A stretch of 64,000 nt of DNA. Origin: Gordionus sp. m RMFG-2023. Its lineage: Eukaryota > Nematomorpha > Gordioida > Chordodea > Parachordodidae. The position numbers were made by a program, and so were the translations under genes. Shown here in pieces: positions 23,422 to 34,860 of this stretch; the first letter of the stretch is position 1; every line of letters starts with the position of its first letter. Below the pieces are notes generated by a model. The model worked only from the letters and a program-made list of their open reading frames with translations, was not told the origin of the DNA and made no database searches. The DNA lies in contig NC_088776.1 of the NCBI RefSeq assembly GCF_954871325.1, positions 32,412,508-32,476,507 on the forward strand. Direction: 5' to 3'.

Positions 23422-23600
23422 TAGTGGCTCAATTTTAGCCGATATGGCTAACTCAATATATTAGCCAGAAAATTTTGCTCATGGAGATACAAGTTTTATA
23501 TTATTCGAGAAATCTCTAGGCTTGAACAATATTTTTTGGCAAAAATATTGAGTTAGCTGTTTATAAAAATCAGCTCAAGTCGAGCCGTTTAACAACACTA
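23422..23600. mobile_element. hAT-type MITE (TAGTG family), copy 1, inside hAT-C
   Basis: 179 bp with ends TAGTGGCTCAATTTTAGCCG and the inverse of TAGTGTTGTTAAACGGCTC, flanked by a perfect 8-bp duplication attaaaat (23414-23421, 23601-23608). The body contains ggctaactcaatat and its inverse. The left terminal repeat has lost an internal stretch compared with copy 2 at 58206. This is the third level of nesting in this region. Confidence 0.88.
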
Positions 23601-24901
23601 ATTAAAATAATTAATAATTCTAGGACTTTTATATTATAAGAAAAACCAATATGATTAGGCTTTTATATATGGACCCCCTCTAAGGAAAATTCCTAGCTAC
23701 GCCACTGCTAAGTATAGTAACAATTAGCTTTTAGATATTTAACGCCATCTATTTAGTTATAAATAATTTTAAAAATTAAATATTTTATTATTCATTCTAC
23801 AATAGATGTAATAAATTTGATATCTTTTCTTTTTTACGTTAGAAAAGCTATTTTTTCTTTTTCAAAAAACAGTTTTGAGTTAAATTTTTAATGAATTTTT
23901 GATATTTTTACAAACTCCTATTATTTTAAGATATAATATACCAACTAGAGGCGGTGCGACAATATATAAAATTTTAATTGTTTCATCATATCATTCTGGT
24001 CCTTATTTTATAGTTTCAAAATGTTTCATTTCTAATATGGCATCCTTGCCGTGTAAATAACTCAAGGCTTCAATATATTTGCACAATTTTTTCTTCCAAA
24101 GATTTTTAGTGTTTTTATTTTATCAATTTATCCAACATAATAAAATCTGATAGTAGTTTACATCGTGAGTGTCATGGCTATTACTGCAAATTAACCAGCA
24201 TCTATTATTTTTGTTGCTATGTAATTTAAGATTATTACGGCTGAGAGCATATGATTGCATATTTTAGGTTAACAATAATGGTCAACTGTGTAGTCGTTTA
24301 TATATTATATATCATCATTTAAAATGGATGATAATCTTTTAGAAATTTAATATCTCACAATAATTTTCTCGATTACTTATCAAGCTACCATCATGTCATC
24401 TAAAAGGAAGCTCTAACCACTTAATAGTTTTATGATTTGGATTGCTCGTTTATACTCTCCTCTTCAAGAATTGTTGATTTGGTTTAGGCCTATAAATTTT
24501 TCCTTATTAGTCCATTCTATAAATGTGTAAAATGATAACAGAGAGTTATATTAGTTTGATAACCTTTTGTCAATGTAAGTTGCTAAGAATTATATTATTG
24601 CATTATATGGTTTTTAAAAACTATTATCAATTGAGGCATATGTATGAATTAATTAATCTTTTTTATCACTTGTAATTCTTTAGACGCAATTTTTTTTTAT
24701 ATCAGCAATCGAAAATATTTTATACTGTAATAAATAGATTTTGTATTAAAAAAATCTATTTTTAGAAATGTCTTGTATTGTTTTAATTATTTATATGCCA
24801 GTTTATTTTGTATGCATAATATAATAAATGAGAAAATTAAAATTCAGAATAATTGTTCTGAGTTAACAAATTTAAAAAAAGTATAATATATTAATATAAA
24901 A

Positions 24902-24918
24902 CCCGGCCGTAGGCCGGG
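24902..24918. other. Perfect GC hairpin CCCGGCC-GTA-GGCCGGG near the right end of hAT-B
   Basis: A 7-bp G/C stem with a GTA loop, ending 72 bp before the hAT-B terminus. It matches in size and position the hairpin of hAT-A (8507-8523), although the element termini differ. Confidence 0.85.
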
Positions 24919-24998
24919 CAAACCCCCTTCCCCTCCGTAAAGATTTTTTAGTTGAGCCCCCTGAGATTGTAAAGGCTAGCGATGCCCCTGCCTCCAAT

Positions 24999-27900
24999 TC
25001 AAAATATTTTTGAAATTATAATGATTCTACTATTTTTATGATATTTTTGTTCTTTTAGATATGTAGCTAATAAAATAATTAAATGAATCAAGTTATATTT
25101 TTAAAATTTGAATCTCATATTTATTAAGATACAGGTTAGTCCAAACTTTTGAAAGCAGTAATTCTAAATCTTATGCCAATATATTATAATGAAAAATTAC
25201 TATCTTCATTATAAAAAAAATCAACATTTTATTAGTGTTTTAAAATATGAAACTCGATACCTCTATTAATTTGGTACTTTATAATTTAGTAGAGGTAGCA
25301 TAAAGGCAGTTAAATTATTTATGGCATCATTGGAAATTGTGATACAAAATAAGTAGCTTAAAGGATTAAGGATGGTTTAGTAAAACAAAGTGCGCTTTTA
25401 CATTTGGAAATAGAAAAGGTCAAAACCCGATCCCATACGAATTATGGCGTCTTCGGAAAGCGTCTCGTTCTTTATATATAATTTATAATCAACATTTTTT
25501 ATGTTAAAATTTGATTAAAAGTTAAATGTGTAGTATTGTTAATTCATAGATTTTTCACTCACGTTTTTAAATAAAGTAAATAATAAAAATATTATAGAAA
25601 ATTAAGGAGTTAGTTTTATCAATTTTAAAGAAATAGCAAATTTTCGTCTAGATACCTTAAAAGTATTTTGAAAACACAAAATCTCACCAAAATATATTTT
25701 CACTGGGGAGAGGGGGTGGGATCAACATAAGTCCGCCACCCATTGTCTTTGCCACTCCAATATGAGAATCTGAACTCCTCAGTGTTTATATGTTTTTCAG
25801 GCATTACGCATTAGTCATGCAAAATCGCTTCATTTGTGCAGATTTTAACGGCTAACTTGGTATTTCATCTAAGTAAAATATTACTCGAACCTGAAGAATT
25901 TGCTCATAGATGGCATAAAAGTATTGACATCCGTTAGCAAAATCTCCAGGCTTATGGGTTATTTTACTGGCTAAAATATTGAGTTAGCCGTTTTTAAAAA
26001 TAGGCTCGAGCTATTTTCATCACTATCCCTCTCATGACCTCTTTTTCTGAAGTTAGTCTACATGAGGAGTTAGCAAATGTTAGCTAGCAAGCATGGATAT
26101 GGGGGTAGGATTAGCATAGATTTAAAAAGGGTTTAATAAACGTTGGTCATTAGATTTATTTTTTTATGAATATTATAAAGCATCCTAGTGATATAATGAG
26201 AATAAGGTTTGGTTAATGCATAATTATCTTGTGGTATGTGTTTTATTTCCAAAGGGAACCATTTTCAGAAGTAACCTAATACCAATAGTGAGCTGAGGGC
26301 TAGAGAAATGGCTGCAAGGGAGCATGGCCATCGTTCGGGTTAATAAAAAAAAGTTATAATAAAATAGTCATTACTTAGTAAACTCTGCATGGATACAGGG
26401 GTAAGATTATTACATATTAGAAAATGGTTTAATAACTCAGTTATCATTTTAGATTATATGAACATCTAGAAAACTAAAATGTATACCATATTAATAAATT
26501 TATCACAAATATTTAATCTATGTAGGATAAATTAATTTTTTCTAAAAGAATTCCCCTTCTAAGCTTTAAATTTATTTCAAATTAAATTGGGGTACTTTTG
26601 TTTAGAATTTGTCAGATTTATGTGGAAATAATATTTTAAGAGGTATTCTGATAATTAACTATAACTTCAATAAAAATTGCATTAAATGATAAATTATGTT
26701 TATGAATAACATATATAACAGTGGCCTTGCTGGGGGATGAGCCAAAGCATGTCTTAGAAATTTTTTCTAATTTGGAATGCCTAAATTTTATATTTTAGCA
26801 AGCCTAAATTTCTTATTTATTCAATATTTTAAGTATCATTCATTAACATCTTAATATCCTGGTAATAAATAGTATATCAATGAGATGTGTTGGTACAGAT
26901 ACTTAATATTGGCAAATATATTTAATATAGATTAATTTTTTTAAGCCTACATTAAGCTATGAATTTATAAATAAAGTCATCTACTACTAATTTGATTTTT
27001 AAACTGATTGAAAAAAGAAAAAGCTTTTATTTGCTTATACTTTTAATTAAATTTATTTTTGCAAATTAATTGAATTATATCATTGCATTTATTTCAATAA
27101 ATGCTATATATATAGACCTATATGCTAATGAAAGAAGTGGCAGCAGCTTTTTATTATAATACTATTAACAATCTAAATTGCACCAATTCTAGGCCATCAT
27201 TTATATCAAAGAGTATCAAAATTTCATACCTTAATTTTTTATAGGAAAACTAAACCAATAATTAATTTGAAAAAACTTTGGCCAAATAAACTTAAATACA
27301 GATATATTCAAAATTAATTTTAATTTGTTTAAATTTGAAGAACATAATGAGGAATTTCTTGAACTTAAGGTAAACCAAGCACCTGAAAACACATGCTCAC
27401 TAAGTGCTTATAGGTGAGACACATGATATTTTTATGCTAGAACTGCAAATAGGAAGTTCTTATTTCTCTTTTTCCAAAAATATAAAATAAAATCTATGAA
27501 AGATAGAAGAAAAAATAACAAATAATATTCTTGTTATAACTCTTTCAGAATATTGTTATATACCTGAGAATTAGTTGAATGTTTACCAACTAATTTTTGT
27601 ATATATTTTATGTTGTTAAAGTATCTAGTTAATTTGTTAAAAATCATCATTTACTAACTTTTGTTTTTTGAAATATAACAATTAACAACTAATCTTTTAA
27701 AATAGGTAAAATAATATATATATATCTTTTAGATGATTTGTCAAACTTAAAATTACTGTTTATTAAATAATGGCCAACTCTTGCATAAAATGTTCTAAGA
27801 ACATTTGTTTAGTCTAGAGTATATTATTTTTGGAGAAAATTAGCACATTAGAAATAAATTTTGAAAAAGGTTATTTACTTAAATTAAAATTAGTTAAGCT

Positions 27901-28961
27901 AAAATTATGAAAAATAAATATCACAATAGAATATTTATTACATCTTTTTGGTGCAAATTATATTCTATTATGATATATTTTTTCAATGTCAATAATTATC
28001 TGGTAAATTTTTTTCAATACAATGATTTCTTTTTTGCCCAAGCCTACCCTATTTTTAATTTTTTAGCTCAACTTCAGTCTAGGTGAACTTGTAGGGCTCT
28101 AATGGATCCTGGGCTAGATTTGTCTTAGTTTTAAAGTATTGGTTCCAAACTCTGCCAGGAATATTTTAGTTAAGAGATTTTTAAAAAATTAATCATAAAA
28201 TAGGAACAATAAATAGTTTATTTTATTATATATATTTTAGATATTAAATAAATACTTTATAATTATTTATTATATATATAAAAATGTTTGATTATAAAAA
28301 AGACATTCAAATTAAATAGATAATCTTGATATTATAATCAAAATTCTTTCCAACTAATATTAACATATTTAATAGTTACAATGATTGAATATTTTTTGCT
28401 AATTGCTGATATTCACTTATAATAGTAAACAAACTTATTTTTGCTTCCATTTTTTGGTTTTCAGGTAGTTTTTTAAGTTCCCCAATTAATGAAAGTGCAA
28501 AATGTCGATCTGAGTCCTTTTCTAATTCGAATAATTTACTTTAAAATATTTTAGTTATAAAATATTAACATATCGAAAATCATACCAAAGTGCTTCATCA
28601 TAATTATCATCTGTTTTAAGTTTTTTAAGAAAATTTTTGCAAGAATTGTCATCAGATGGTGAGTTTATCAGTGATAAAATTTCCGTCATGGAAACATCAC
28701 TGAATAAAATATATTAAATTTCCATTTTAATTTTATATAATTACTAGGAAGCCTCATTCTCCATATGGACCATGGAGTCGTTGGGGATTCGTTTGAAAAA
28801 TATTAATTTTGGAATATACTGAGACAATCATAAAATTGGATAACGTGAACTGACAGGAAAACTATCAAATATTTATATGAATTATAAAAATACTAAATTT
28901 ATACTGCATAAAATAAAAATAAAGCTAGAATAAAACGAAATTTTGTAGATTTTTTAGAACA
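24999..28961. other. Gene-free region with transposon relics
   Basis: No host gene was recognised. A decayed TAGTG-family MITE lies at about 25828-26025. A ~65-bp diverged direct repeat pairs 26090-26155 with 26390-26455. At 26722 a sequence CAGTGGCCTTGCTGGGGGAT resembles hAT-B ends but no partner terminus was found. The remainder is AT-rich. Confidence 0.5.
25828..26025. mobile_element. Decayed TAGTG-family MITE, copy 3
   Basis: It shares ggctaact, attttgctcatagatg, gttagcaaaatctccaggct, attgagttagccgttttta and the end ...atcacta with copies at 23422 and 58206. The termini are eroded and no target duplication could be read. Confidence 0.6.
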
Positions 28962-29058
28962 GATTGTAGCAGTGACGAAGCGTCAAGTTTACTACTAGGG
29001 AAGCAATCAAAAATAAATTTTATTTTTATTTTAGTCAAACTCAAAAACCATAAAAACA

Positions 29059-30190
29059 TTAAGATTTATAAATAATTGATATTCGTCCTTGTTTTTGAGT
29101 AAAATGATCAAGTACTGCATTATAAAAGTTATCGCTATTTAAGTTTTTTAATAATTTTTTTTCAATCGAAATCAAAGATAGATTCGATAATCGATTTTGG
29201 CTCATCCTGCTTCTGCAATAAGATTTGATTCTTTTTAAAGATGAAAAACTCCGCTCTGCACTTGCTGTTGTTGAAGCCAAAGTTAAGATGAATTTACATA
29301 ATTTAAAATTTTTTTTATCAAATCGATGCATATTAAAAATTCAAGTATTTCATTAACATTCTTTTTCTTTCTAATTTCAACATCCAGAAACACTACCTTT
29401 AATTCGATTTTCAGCGTGTGTAAGCCGAAAAATTGAGAATAAGTGTCGTTTAAATTATCTAATAAATATTTTTTTTATTATTTGGAATTTACTAATATCT
29501 ACCAATTCGACATATTTAATATTTTTTGGTGTAATACATATGTAATAGAATTAATCAAATTTTGAATATTGCTTGATAGCCAATAAAAACTGCACTATTT
29601 CTAAATAATGTTTCAATAGTAAATTTTCTTCCGCAAGCAAATAAATTAATTCAATATAATTTCCTCTATTTACTGAATTAGAAGATTCATTATCACCACG
29701 GAACACGAGCTCCTGAATTCCAAATAAACATATAGAGTTTATCAATATTTTTAATATTTCTCTATTTTATTTAACTTTAGAATTCTGCTGTTCGATTGAT
29801 ATTTTGCGCATCGAATCTATCATATTTTCAATACGATGTTGGCCAAATGTTTTTAATTGAATCATCGACTGCAAATGAGCGGTTAATTCTTTGCCGTTTA
29901 ACTGCCTTTGAAAAATTATTCATATCCGATTATCACTCCAATCATATCTTTACTTTGGGAATAATAGACCAACAATATAGAGAATTAGAAAATTCACATC
30001 CAGTGAGCCATTCATATTTTTCATATTTATCGATAGAAAAATTACGGATGCAAGTTTTGATTTCTTTTTTTAAGTTTTGTAAAATTAGTTTTGGTCCTTT
30101 TTCAATAAACAATTTTTTCGCATCAAAATTTCTTGAGCTAAATGATAATGTTAGTAAATTTTTAATAATACAATTACAATTATTAAACAT
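29059..30190 (-). pseudogene. Defective hAT transposase of hAT-D
   Basis: Read on the minus strand there is first a TTF-type zinc-finger region (LILQNLKKEIK ... DKYEKYEWL ... SLYCW, about 29942-30190). Next comes the start of a DUF4371 domain (IQELVFRGDNESSNSVNRGN, about 29551-29745), then the C-terminal dimerisation domain (KFILTLASTTASAERSFSSL, SRMSQNRLSNLSLISIEK, 29059-29331). The RNase H-like catalytic middle, normally several hundred residues, is missing, and the pieces lie in different frames. It cannot encode a working transposase. It belongs to the same broad clade as the hAT-A enzyme. Confidence 0.85.
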
Positions 30191-30424
30191 TAACTAAGGA
30201 TTTTAAAAACGAATAATTTTTTATTTTAAAAAAGTAAGGAAAAAAATATTTTATATAAAAATTTCTTTCTCTTTTATTTATTAAAAAAATAATTTATTTA
30301 TTTCCTTCCCCAATGCTTATTTTTTAATGGTAAAATTACACAATACCATGGCATGATTTTCTCTTTATTTATTAAAAAAAATAAGCAATATTAAATTTGC
30401 TTCCCTCATGTATATTTTTTTTAA

Positions 30425-30640
30425 CGTAGTAAAAATAATAGTGAATTTTTTAACTTAGTAAAAATAATAGTAACTTTTTTAACGTAGTATAAATAATAGT
30501 ATTTCTTAATATAATAAAAATAATATTAATCTTTTTAACATTATAAAAATTATATTAATCTTTTTAACGTTATAAAAATTATATTAATCTTTTTAATGTT
30601 ATAAAAATTATATTAATCTTTTTAACGAAGTCAGTTTAGT
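30425..30640. repeat. Tandem ~29-bp repeats at the right end of hAT-D
   Basis: Seven or so units of the type tttttaacgttataaaaatt plus atattaatc follow one another. The acg-containing motif recurs at regular spacing and might be subterminal transposase-binding sequence. Confidence 0.85.
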
Positions 30641-30805
30641 TTATTTAGCATAGTACAAAGATTATATTAAGTTTATTTAAAAATTTTGTAAGAAAAATTT
30701 CAACACTAGATTGTAGTAATCTAGGAATTACGTGTATATTGAAAAATATAACATATAAAGATAATATTGATATAATGGAAATATAAGTATGAATATATAT
30801 AAAAT

Positions 30806-31345
30806 CAGTAGCGTCACTAGAAGGGGGGGGGAAGAGCGCAAAGGCTCAAACCCCCCTAAAAATTTTGAATAGCTTGCTGAATAAAGAAATTTTTTAATGG
30901 CCTCCTGATAGCCCGTTAAATGGGGAAAATTTGACAGCCCCTCTAAATGGGAAAAAAAATTGATACCTTTCTGAACGATTTTTTTAGAATTCTATTATTT
31001 ATTATATATAGATTTGATATTATTACAAAAAATTATTAATACTATATAAAATCTTTTTTAATGAGTAATACTTTTGTTATTAGATTAATAATATAGATTG
31101 TATTTTCATTATGTTAACAATTGTAAAAATTCTGTGTTAAAAATGGAATATTATTATCACTCATAATGCTAAATATTAATCAAGCATTAAAGGTTGAAGT
31201 TTATTTGAATTATTTATTAATTGAAAATAAAATTAATACACTTTAATATTTAATTTGGGTTAGCCGAAAACATTAATTAACTATACTATTCATTTTTAAA
31301 TTTAATTTACTATTCTTATTCCTAAGAAAAGTTATAAAATCCAAA
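30806..31345. mobile_element. Partial copy of hAT-B (left part)
   Basis: It begins CAGTAGCGTCACTAG with a G-run and gcgcaaaggctcaaacccc, matching the left end of hAT-B at 19584. It then follows it through gtgttaaaaatggaatat, agcattaaaggttgaagttt and tattcctaag up to about 31345. The right half is absent. Confidence 0.75.
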
Positions 31346-32470
31346 CTACTATATAAAATCTTTGTTAAAACTCAGTATATTTACGTGATACGTGATATAT
31401 AGCGCTTTTGCCCTCTAACGTTGAAGATTCAACAGAGCTACGCTAGGTTTTTCTCATTTCCATCTAATTGGAACAATTTAATTTGGGTATAAAAATAAAA
31501 ATATGAGGAGCCCTCCACACGTTTGTGGGCAAGCCGCACGTACTTGTAGGCACAGCATTTCGAAAAATGTTGCTTAAACCTCTATAGGCTTTAATTTAGA
31601 AGGAGTGGGACAAAGAAAAAGCCTATACCCGAGAACTACAGTATAATTTAATTACTTTAAAGGTGGGTGATGGCTGATTTTAAGCTTAATTTCTTTAATG
31701 TAAGTTATATCTGTAAATAAATATGATTAAAATAAAATAATATTTACCACCGGATGAACCGAACCCATCTAATACCCAATTTTAATATTATCACTCAGTA
31801 TATTTAATTAAACTATCTTTTATTCATTTATTTTATATTTATTAGAATGAAGAAAGAAAATATATTGAGTTTGAGATGAATATTTTTAATGTTGGAACTA
31901 AAAGCAATTTGATGTAGATATATTTTAGATAGAAAAAGAAGAGACAATGAAAAAGTTGGAGCTCAACATAGTTCATATCTATATTATAATTTTCCGATGT
32001 CCTCGCTATGTCATCGATACGTCATGTTATCGTGACAACATATCATCGGTATGTATTTATTTATTTTTATTTAAAAATATCAAAAAATAATAATAATAAA
32101 ATAAAAATAAATATGTGATTTTATCAAAAAAAATATTCTAAATTCAAATCAACAGTGTTCAAGTAAATTTAATTATAATATATATATGTGATTTCCAGTT
32201 TTCTAACCTATCCTAATAAAGTATGCACAGTTTTTCATAAAATCATTCTATTCTAAATTCAACTAGTATTTAATTAAATTTAATTCTAATGGGTCCCATG
32301 AATTTTAATTACAATGTTGTGCAGATTTGAAGTAAAATATGATATTCAAGTAAAATTATAAATAATGGGTCTCACATGAAATTTTAATTATAGTGTGCAG
32401 ACTGGAAGTAAATTATATTATATTTAAGTAGAAGTAAATTATATATATGTATTAGATATCAATTAGAAAG
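31346..32470. other. Gene-free region with a GC-richer island
   Basis: No known gene was recognised. Positions about 31505-31655 are clearly richer in G and C than their surroundings (gagccctccacacgtttgtg, gcaagccgcacgtacttgta), with no long reading frame. It could be a non-coding RNA, an old gene fragment or a repeat. Confidence 0.45.
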
Positions 32471-32907
32471 ACACATCTAATGGTGACTACTCTGGGTGTT
32501 CAGTGCATTTTTAAATTTTCTTGTTTCAGTCCCTGTTTTAACCTTTCTTGATTGTACAATTGCTGATTTATCTGTCATTAATAAAAGAAAAAGATAGCAG
32601 GTATTCGTTCCAGATATTGTGAAACTCAACAAAATCTACCAACAATGCAAAAAAAATACACCAATGTTTTTCTTATACTTTTCTTACATTTTAGATTACA
32701 TCTATTTTAGCTAAAATAATATTGACTTCTCTGAGGTTTAGTGCATCATTGTTTTTTTAAATTTTCTTTTATTTTTATTTTAGAAAACAACACTGTCTTA
32801 ACATGATTGTACAAATTTTGATTTATCTGTCATTGCCAAACAAAGAAAGTGGCAGTAATCAATACCAAAATAATCTACCAATCATGCAAAATAAAGTTAG
32901 TCATCAT

Positions 32908-33608
32908 CAACGTCTACATGACAGGATTTTCACTAGATGTAAACCCCCTTCAAAAACCTATGCCTACCCCCCAATTTCCGCCGCCTTCTGCAGCGATGTT
33001 TCTCCATTTTTAATTTCACCTTTTTAATTATAATGATACTCTTTCAGAAAATTTAAAAAGAATAACTTAAATTATTTTATCTCTACTTCCAACTTTCGAC
33101 ATTTTGTGAATACAAAGGATTTATTTTTTAGATAATAAATTTAATTAAAACCCCCATCATTTACAATGAATTAATTATTAGCATTATGAGCTTTCTGAAA
33201 ATATCTAAACCTTTTAAATTACATTTGAAAGGATAGCAGAAAGTTGTATTTGGTCGGGCCTTAGAAATTTTTTTGAATATATCTAAATTTATCAATTTTA
33301 TATTGAATTTTCTATGTAAAATAAAAATATTTGATTTTATTTATTGAAACTAAACGACATATAACATATGTCTTTTATTTTGAGTAATTATAAAAATTAA
33401 TTCTATATTTAAATAAATTCGGGCCGGGTCGGTAAATTTTTTTAAAAAAATTGGGCCGGGCTTGAAAAAGTAGGCCCGATGCAGATCACTAATTTCATCT
33501 CAAAATTTAATAGATAACCCCCCAAAAAATTTATCCTACCCCCCTCGAGAGAAATAGGATGCAAACTGTTCCTACCCACCCCCCCCCTCTCCGTTCATAT
33601 AGGCGCTG
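32908..33608. mobile_element. 701-bp non-autonomous relative of hAT-A
   Basis: The left end CAACGTCTACATGACAGG and the inverse right end CAGCGCCTATATGAACGG match the hAT-A termini. Flanks gtcatcat (32900-32907) and gtcattat (33609-33616) form an 8-bp duplication with one change. It is inverted with respect to hAT-A: its C-rich right end corresponds to the G-rich left end of hAT-A, and its left end carries the decayed GC hairpin (32979-32995). It appears to contain a GGCCGGG-type repeat at 33240-33491. Confidence 0.85.
33240..33491. mobile_element. GGCCGGG-type MITE-like repeat, copy 1
   Basis: It has ggtcgggcc near its left side and gggccgggtcgg, gggccgggcttg, ggcccgatgcagatcacta at its right. 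The terminal TAGTGATCTGC (inverse) is hAT-like. A related copy lies at about 46428-46795. No clean target duplication was found. Confidence 0.55.
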
Positions 33609-34079
33609 GTCATTATCCATATATATGCTAAAAATGCATAAATGTTACTATTTTCTTTCTTACATTTTGGATTTCGTCTATTTTAGATTTTAGCTACTGA
33701 TAATATTCTCACTATTCCTAGAGAGTTGAACCTAATATTGACTCTTCTGAGGGTTCAGTGCATTATTATTGTAAAAAAAATTTTTGTTTTTATTTAAAAA
33801 AACAACTTTGTTTTAACCCCTCTTGATGATTGTAGAAATTTTGATTTATCTATCATTGCCAAACAAGGAAAGTGGAAGATTAATCAAAAAAATATTTATT
33901 ACTGTAGTAAGGCATTGCTGGAATTTTTTTTATCACTTTTTTGATTTTTTACTCGCAAAATATTTTCATATTTCACTTGACCTATGAAAAAACTAATGGG
34001 GTTTCCGTGTGCTAAATGTAGCCATATTTGGGTTAAAGACTAATAATGTCTTGTGTGATATAGTAATATGGATTATCTT

Positions 34080-34860
34080 ATCGGTCATCCATGGGAGATA
34101 GCGATCTCTTGGTCAGCTCAGATAAAAGGATAGCGATTCTTGGTTGGCTCTAGGATAACGGTAGCTTATGAGGCTGTTCATGCACAATGTCGACCAACCA
34201 TAGTGGACTTAACGATACTCCTGTGGGAGATCCATCGGGATTAATACTCATGTGGGAGATCAAGCATACAATGGCCTCGATAAAGATACTTCGGTGGGGG
34301 ATCCATCAAAGTTGATACTCCGATGGGAGATCAAGTTTACAATAGAATCGATAAAAATTCCGATAGGATATCTATCAATATTGACACTTTGGTTAGAGAT
34401 TAATCAACAATAGAATTGATATGGGTACTCTGGGGGAAAATCCTTCAATATTGAGGTTGGAGATCAATCAACAGGGGTAACGATATTGATATTCTAGGAG
34501 GCATTAATCGTACCAAGGCAGCTAATATTGATGCTCTTTTGAGAGATCAAAATTTTGATTGTGGGGAGAAGAGTGAATGTGAAAATGGTAACATCAAGCG
34601 GTAAAGGTAAATGGAGACTAAAAACAAATATTTTTTATAAGTCGTGGATGCCTATAGAAGATGTAGGTTTCCTCTCAATTAATGAAAGGGATGTATTAAT
34701 GTAGAAATTACATGTATAATTTTGCATTATAATACATATATAGAAAATATTGATATAGTGGAAATATATATATGAATATATGATATTATATTATTTATAT
34801 ATTATGGATTAGTATATTAGTTAATTAGATATGTTTATGTTTATAATATCGGGTGCCTGA
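34080..34860 (+). repeat. LTR relic of the same Gypsy family as 14155-18956
   Basis: In plus orientation it repeats the internal pattern of the 14.2-15.0 kb LTR: taggataacggtagc, aatgtcgaccaaccatagtg, and several units with gatactccgatgggagatc and cttcggtggggg. No coding parts are attached. It is an old, decayed solo-LTR-like fossil. Confidence 0.75.

Larger units (their letters stand above)
20304..23707 (+). mobile_element. Nested hAT element (hAT-C) with transposase 5' exons
   Basis: The element is 3,404 bp. Its termini are CAGTGGCGTAGCTA and the exact inverse TAGCTACGCCACTG, flanked by a perfect 8-bp duplication ctaagtat (20296-20303, 23708-23715). A run of 13 G sits just inside the left end. 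It holds a triple ~300-bp tandem repeat (20349-21290) and an array of small exon-like segments (21420-22900). No transposase core or dimerisation domain was recognised, so it looks like a non-autonomous derivative that kept only the 5' exons. A MITE is inserted at 23422-23600. Confidence 0.92.
19584..24990. mobile_element. Outer non-autonomous hAT element (hAT-B), split by a nested hAT
   Basis: The left end is CAGTGGCGTTGCTAG and the right end is the inverse of CAGGGGCATCGCTAG (12 of 15 match). Flanks tctccaat (19576-19583) and cctccaat (24991-24998) form an 8-bp target duplication with one change. Without the nested insertion and its duplication it is about 2.0 kb and has no recognisable transposase. 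A GC hairpin lies 72 bp from its right end. Diverged copies occur at about 30806-31345 (left part only) and 56962-58006. The latter runs across the nesting point without interruption and so shows the unfilled site. Confidence 0.85.
28970..30708 (-). mobile_element. hAT element (hAT-D) with an internally deleted transposase
   Basis: 1,739 bp with ends CAGTGACGAAGCG and the inverse of TAGTGTTGAAA, flanked by a perfect 8-bp duplication gattgtag (28962-28969, 30709-30716). Minus-strand transposase remnants fill the centre. The right subterminal region is a tandem array (30425-30640). The sequence after the right flank (to about 30800) resembles the tail of the LTR relic near 34.7 kb, so it may have inserted into old LTR sequence. 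Confidence 0.85.
32475..33895. repeat. Three ~250-bp diverged direct repeats, interrupted by a hAT copy
   Basis: Units near 32475-32680, 32690-32900 and 33640-33890 share cttacattttagattacatc or similar, a ttcagtgcat block, ttttaacc, cttgattgtaca and gatttatctgtcattgcc. The 701-bp hAT relative sits between units two and three. Confidence 0.8.

Noticed and set aside
26722-26745. hAT-like start CAGTGGCCTTGCTGGGGGAT.
   Set aside because: No partner terminus or matching 8-bp flank could be found downstream, so no element was called.
32803-33027. 74-codon open frame.
   Set aside because: It runs from a ~250-bp direct repeat across the target site into the 701-bp hAT relative, so it is not a gene.
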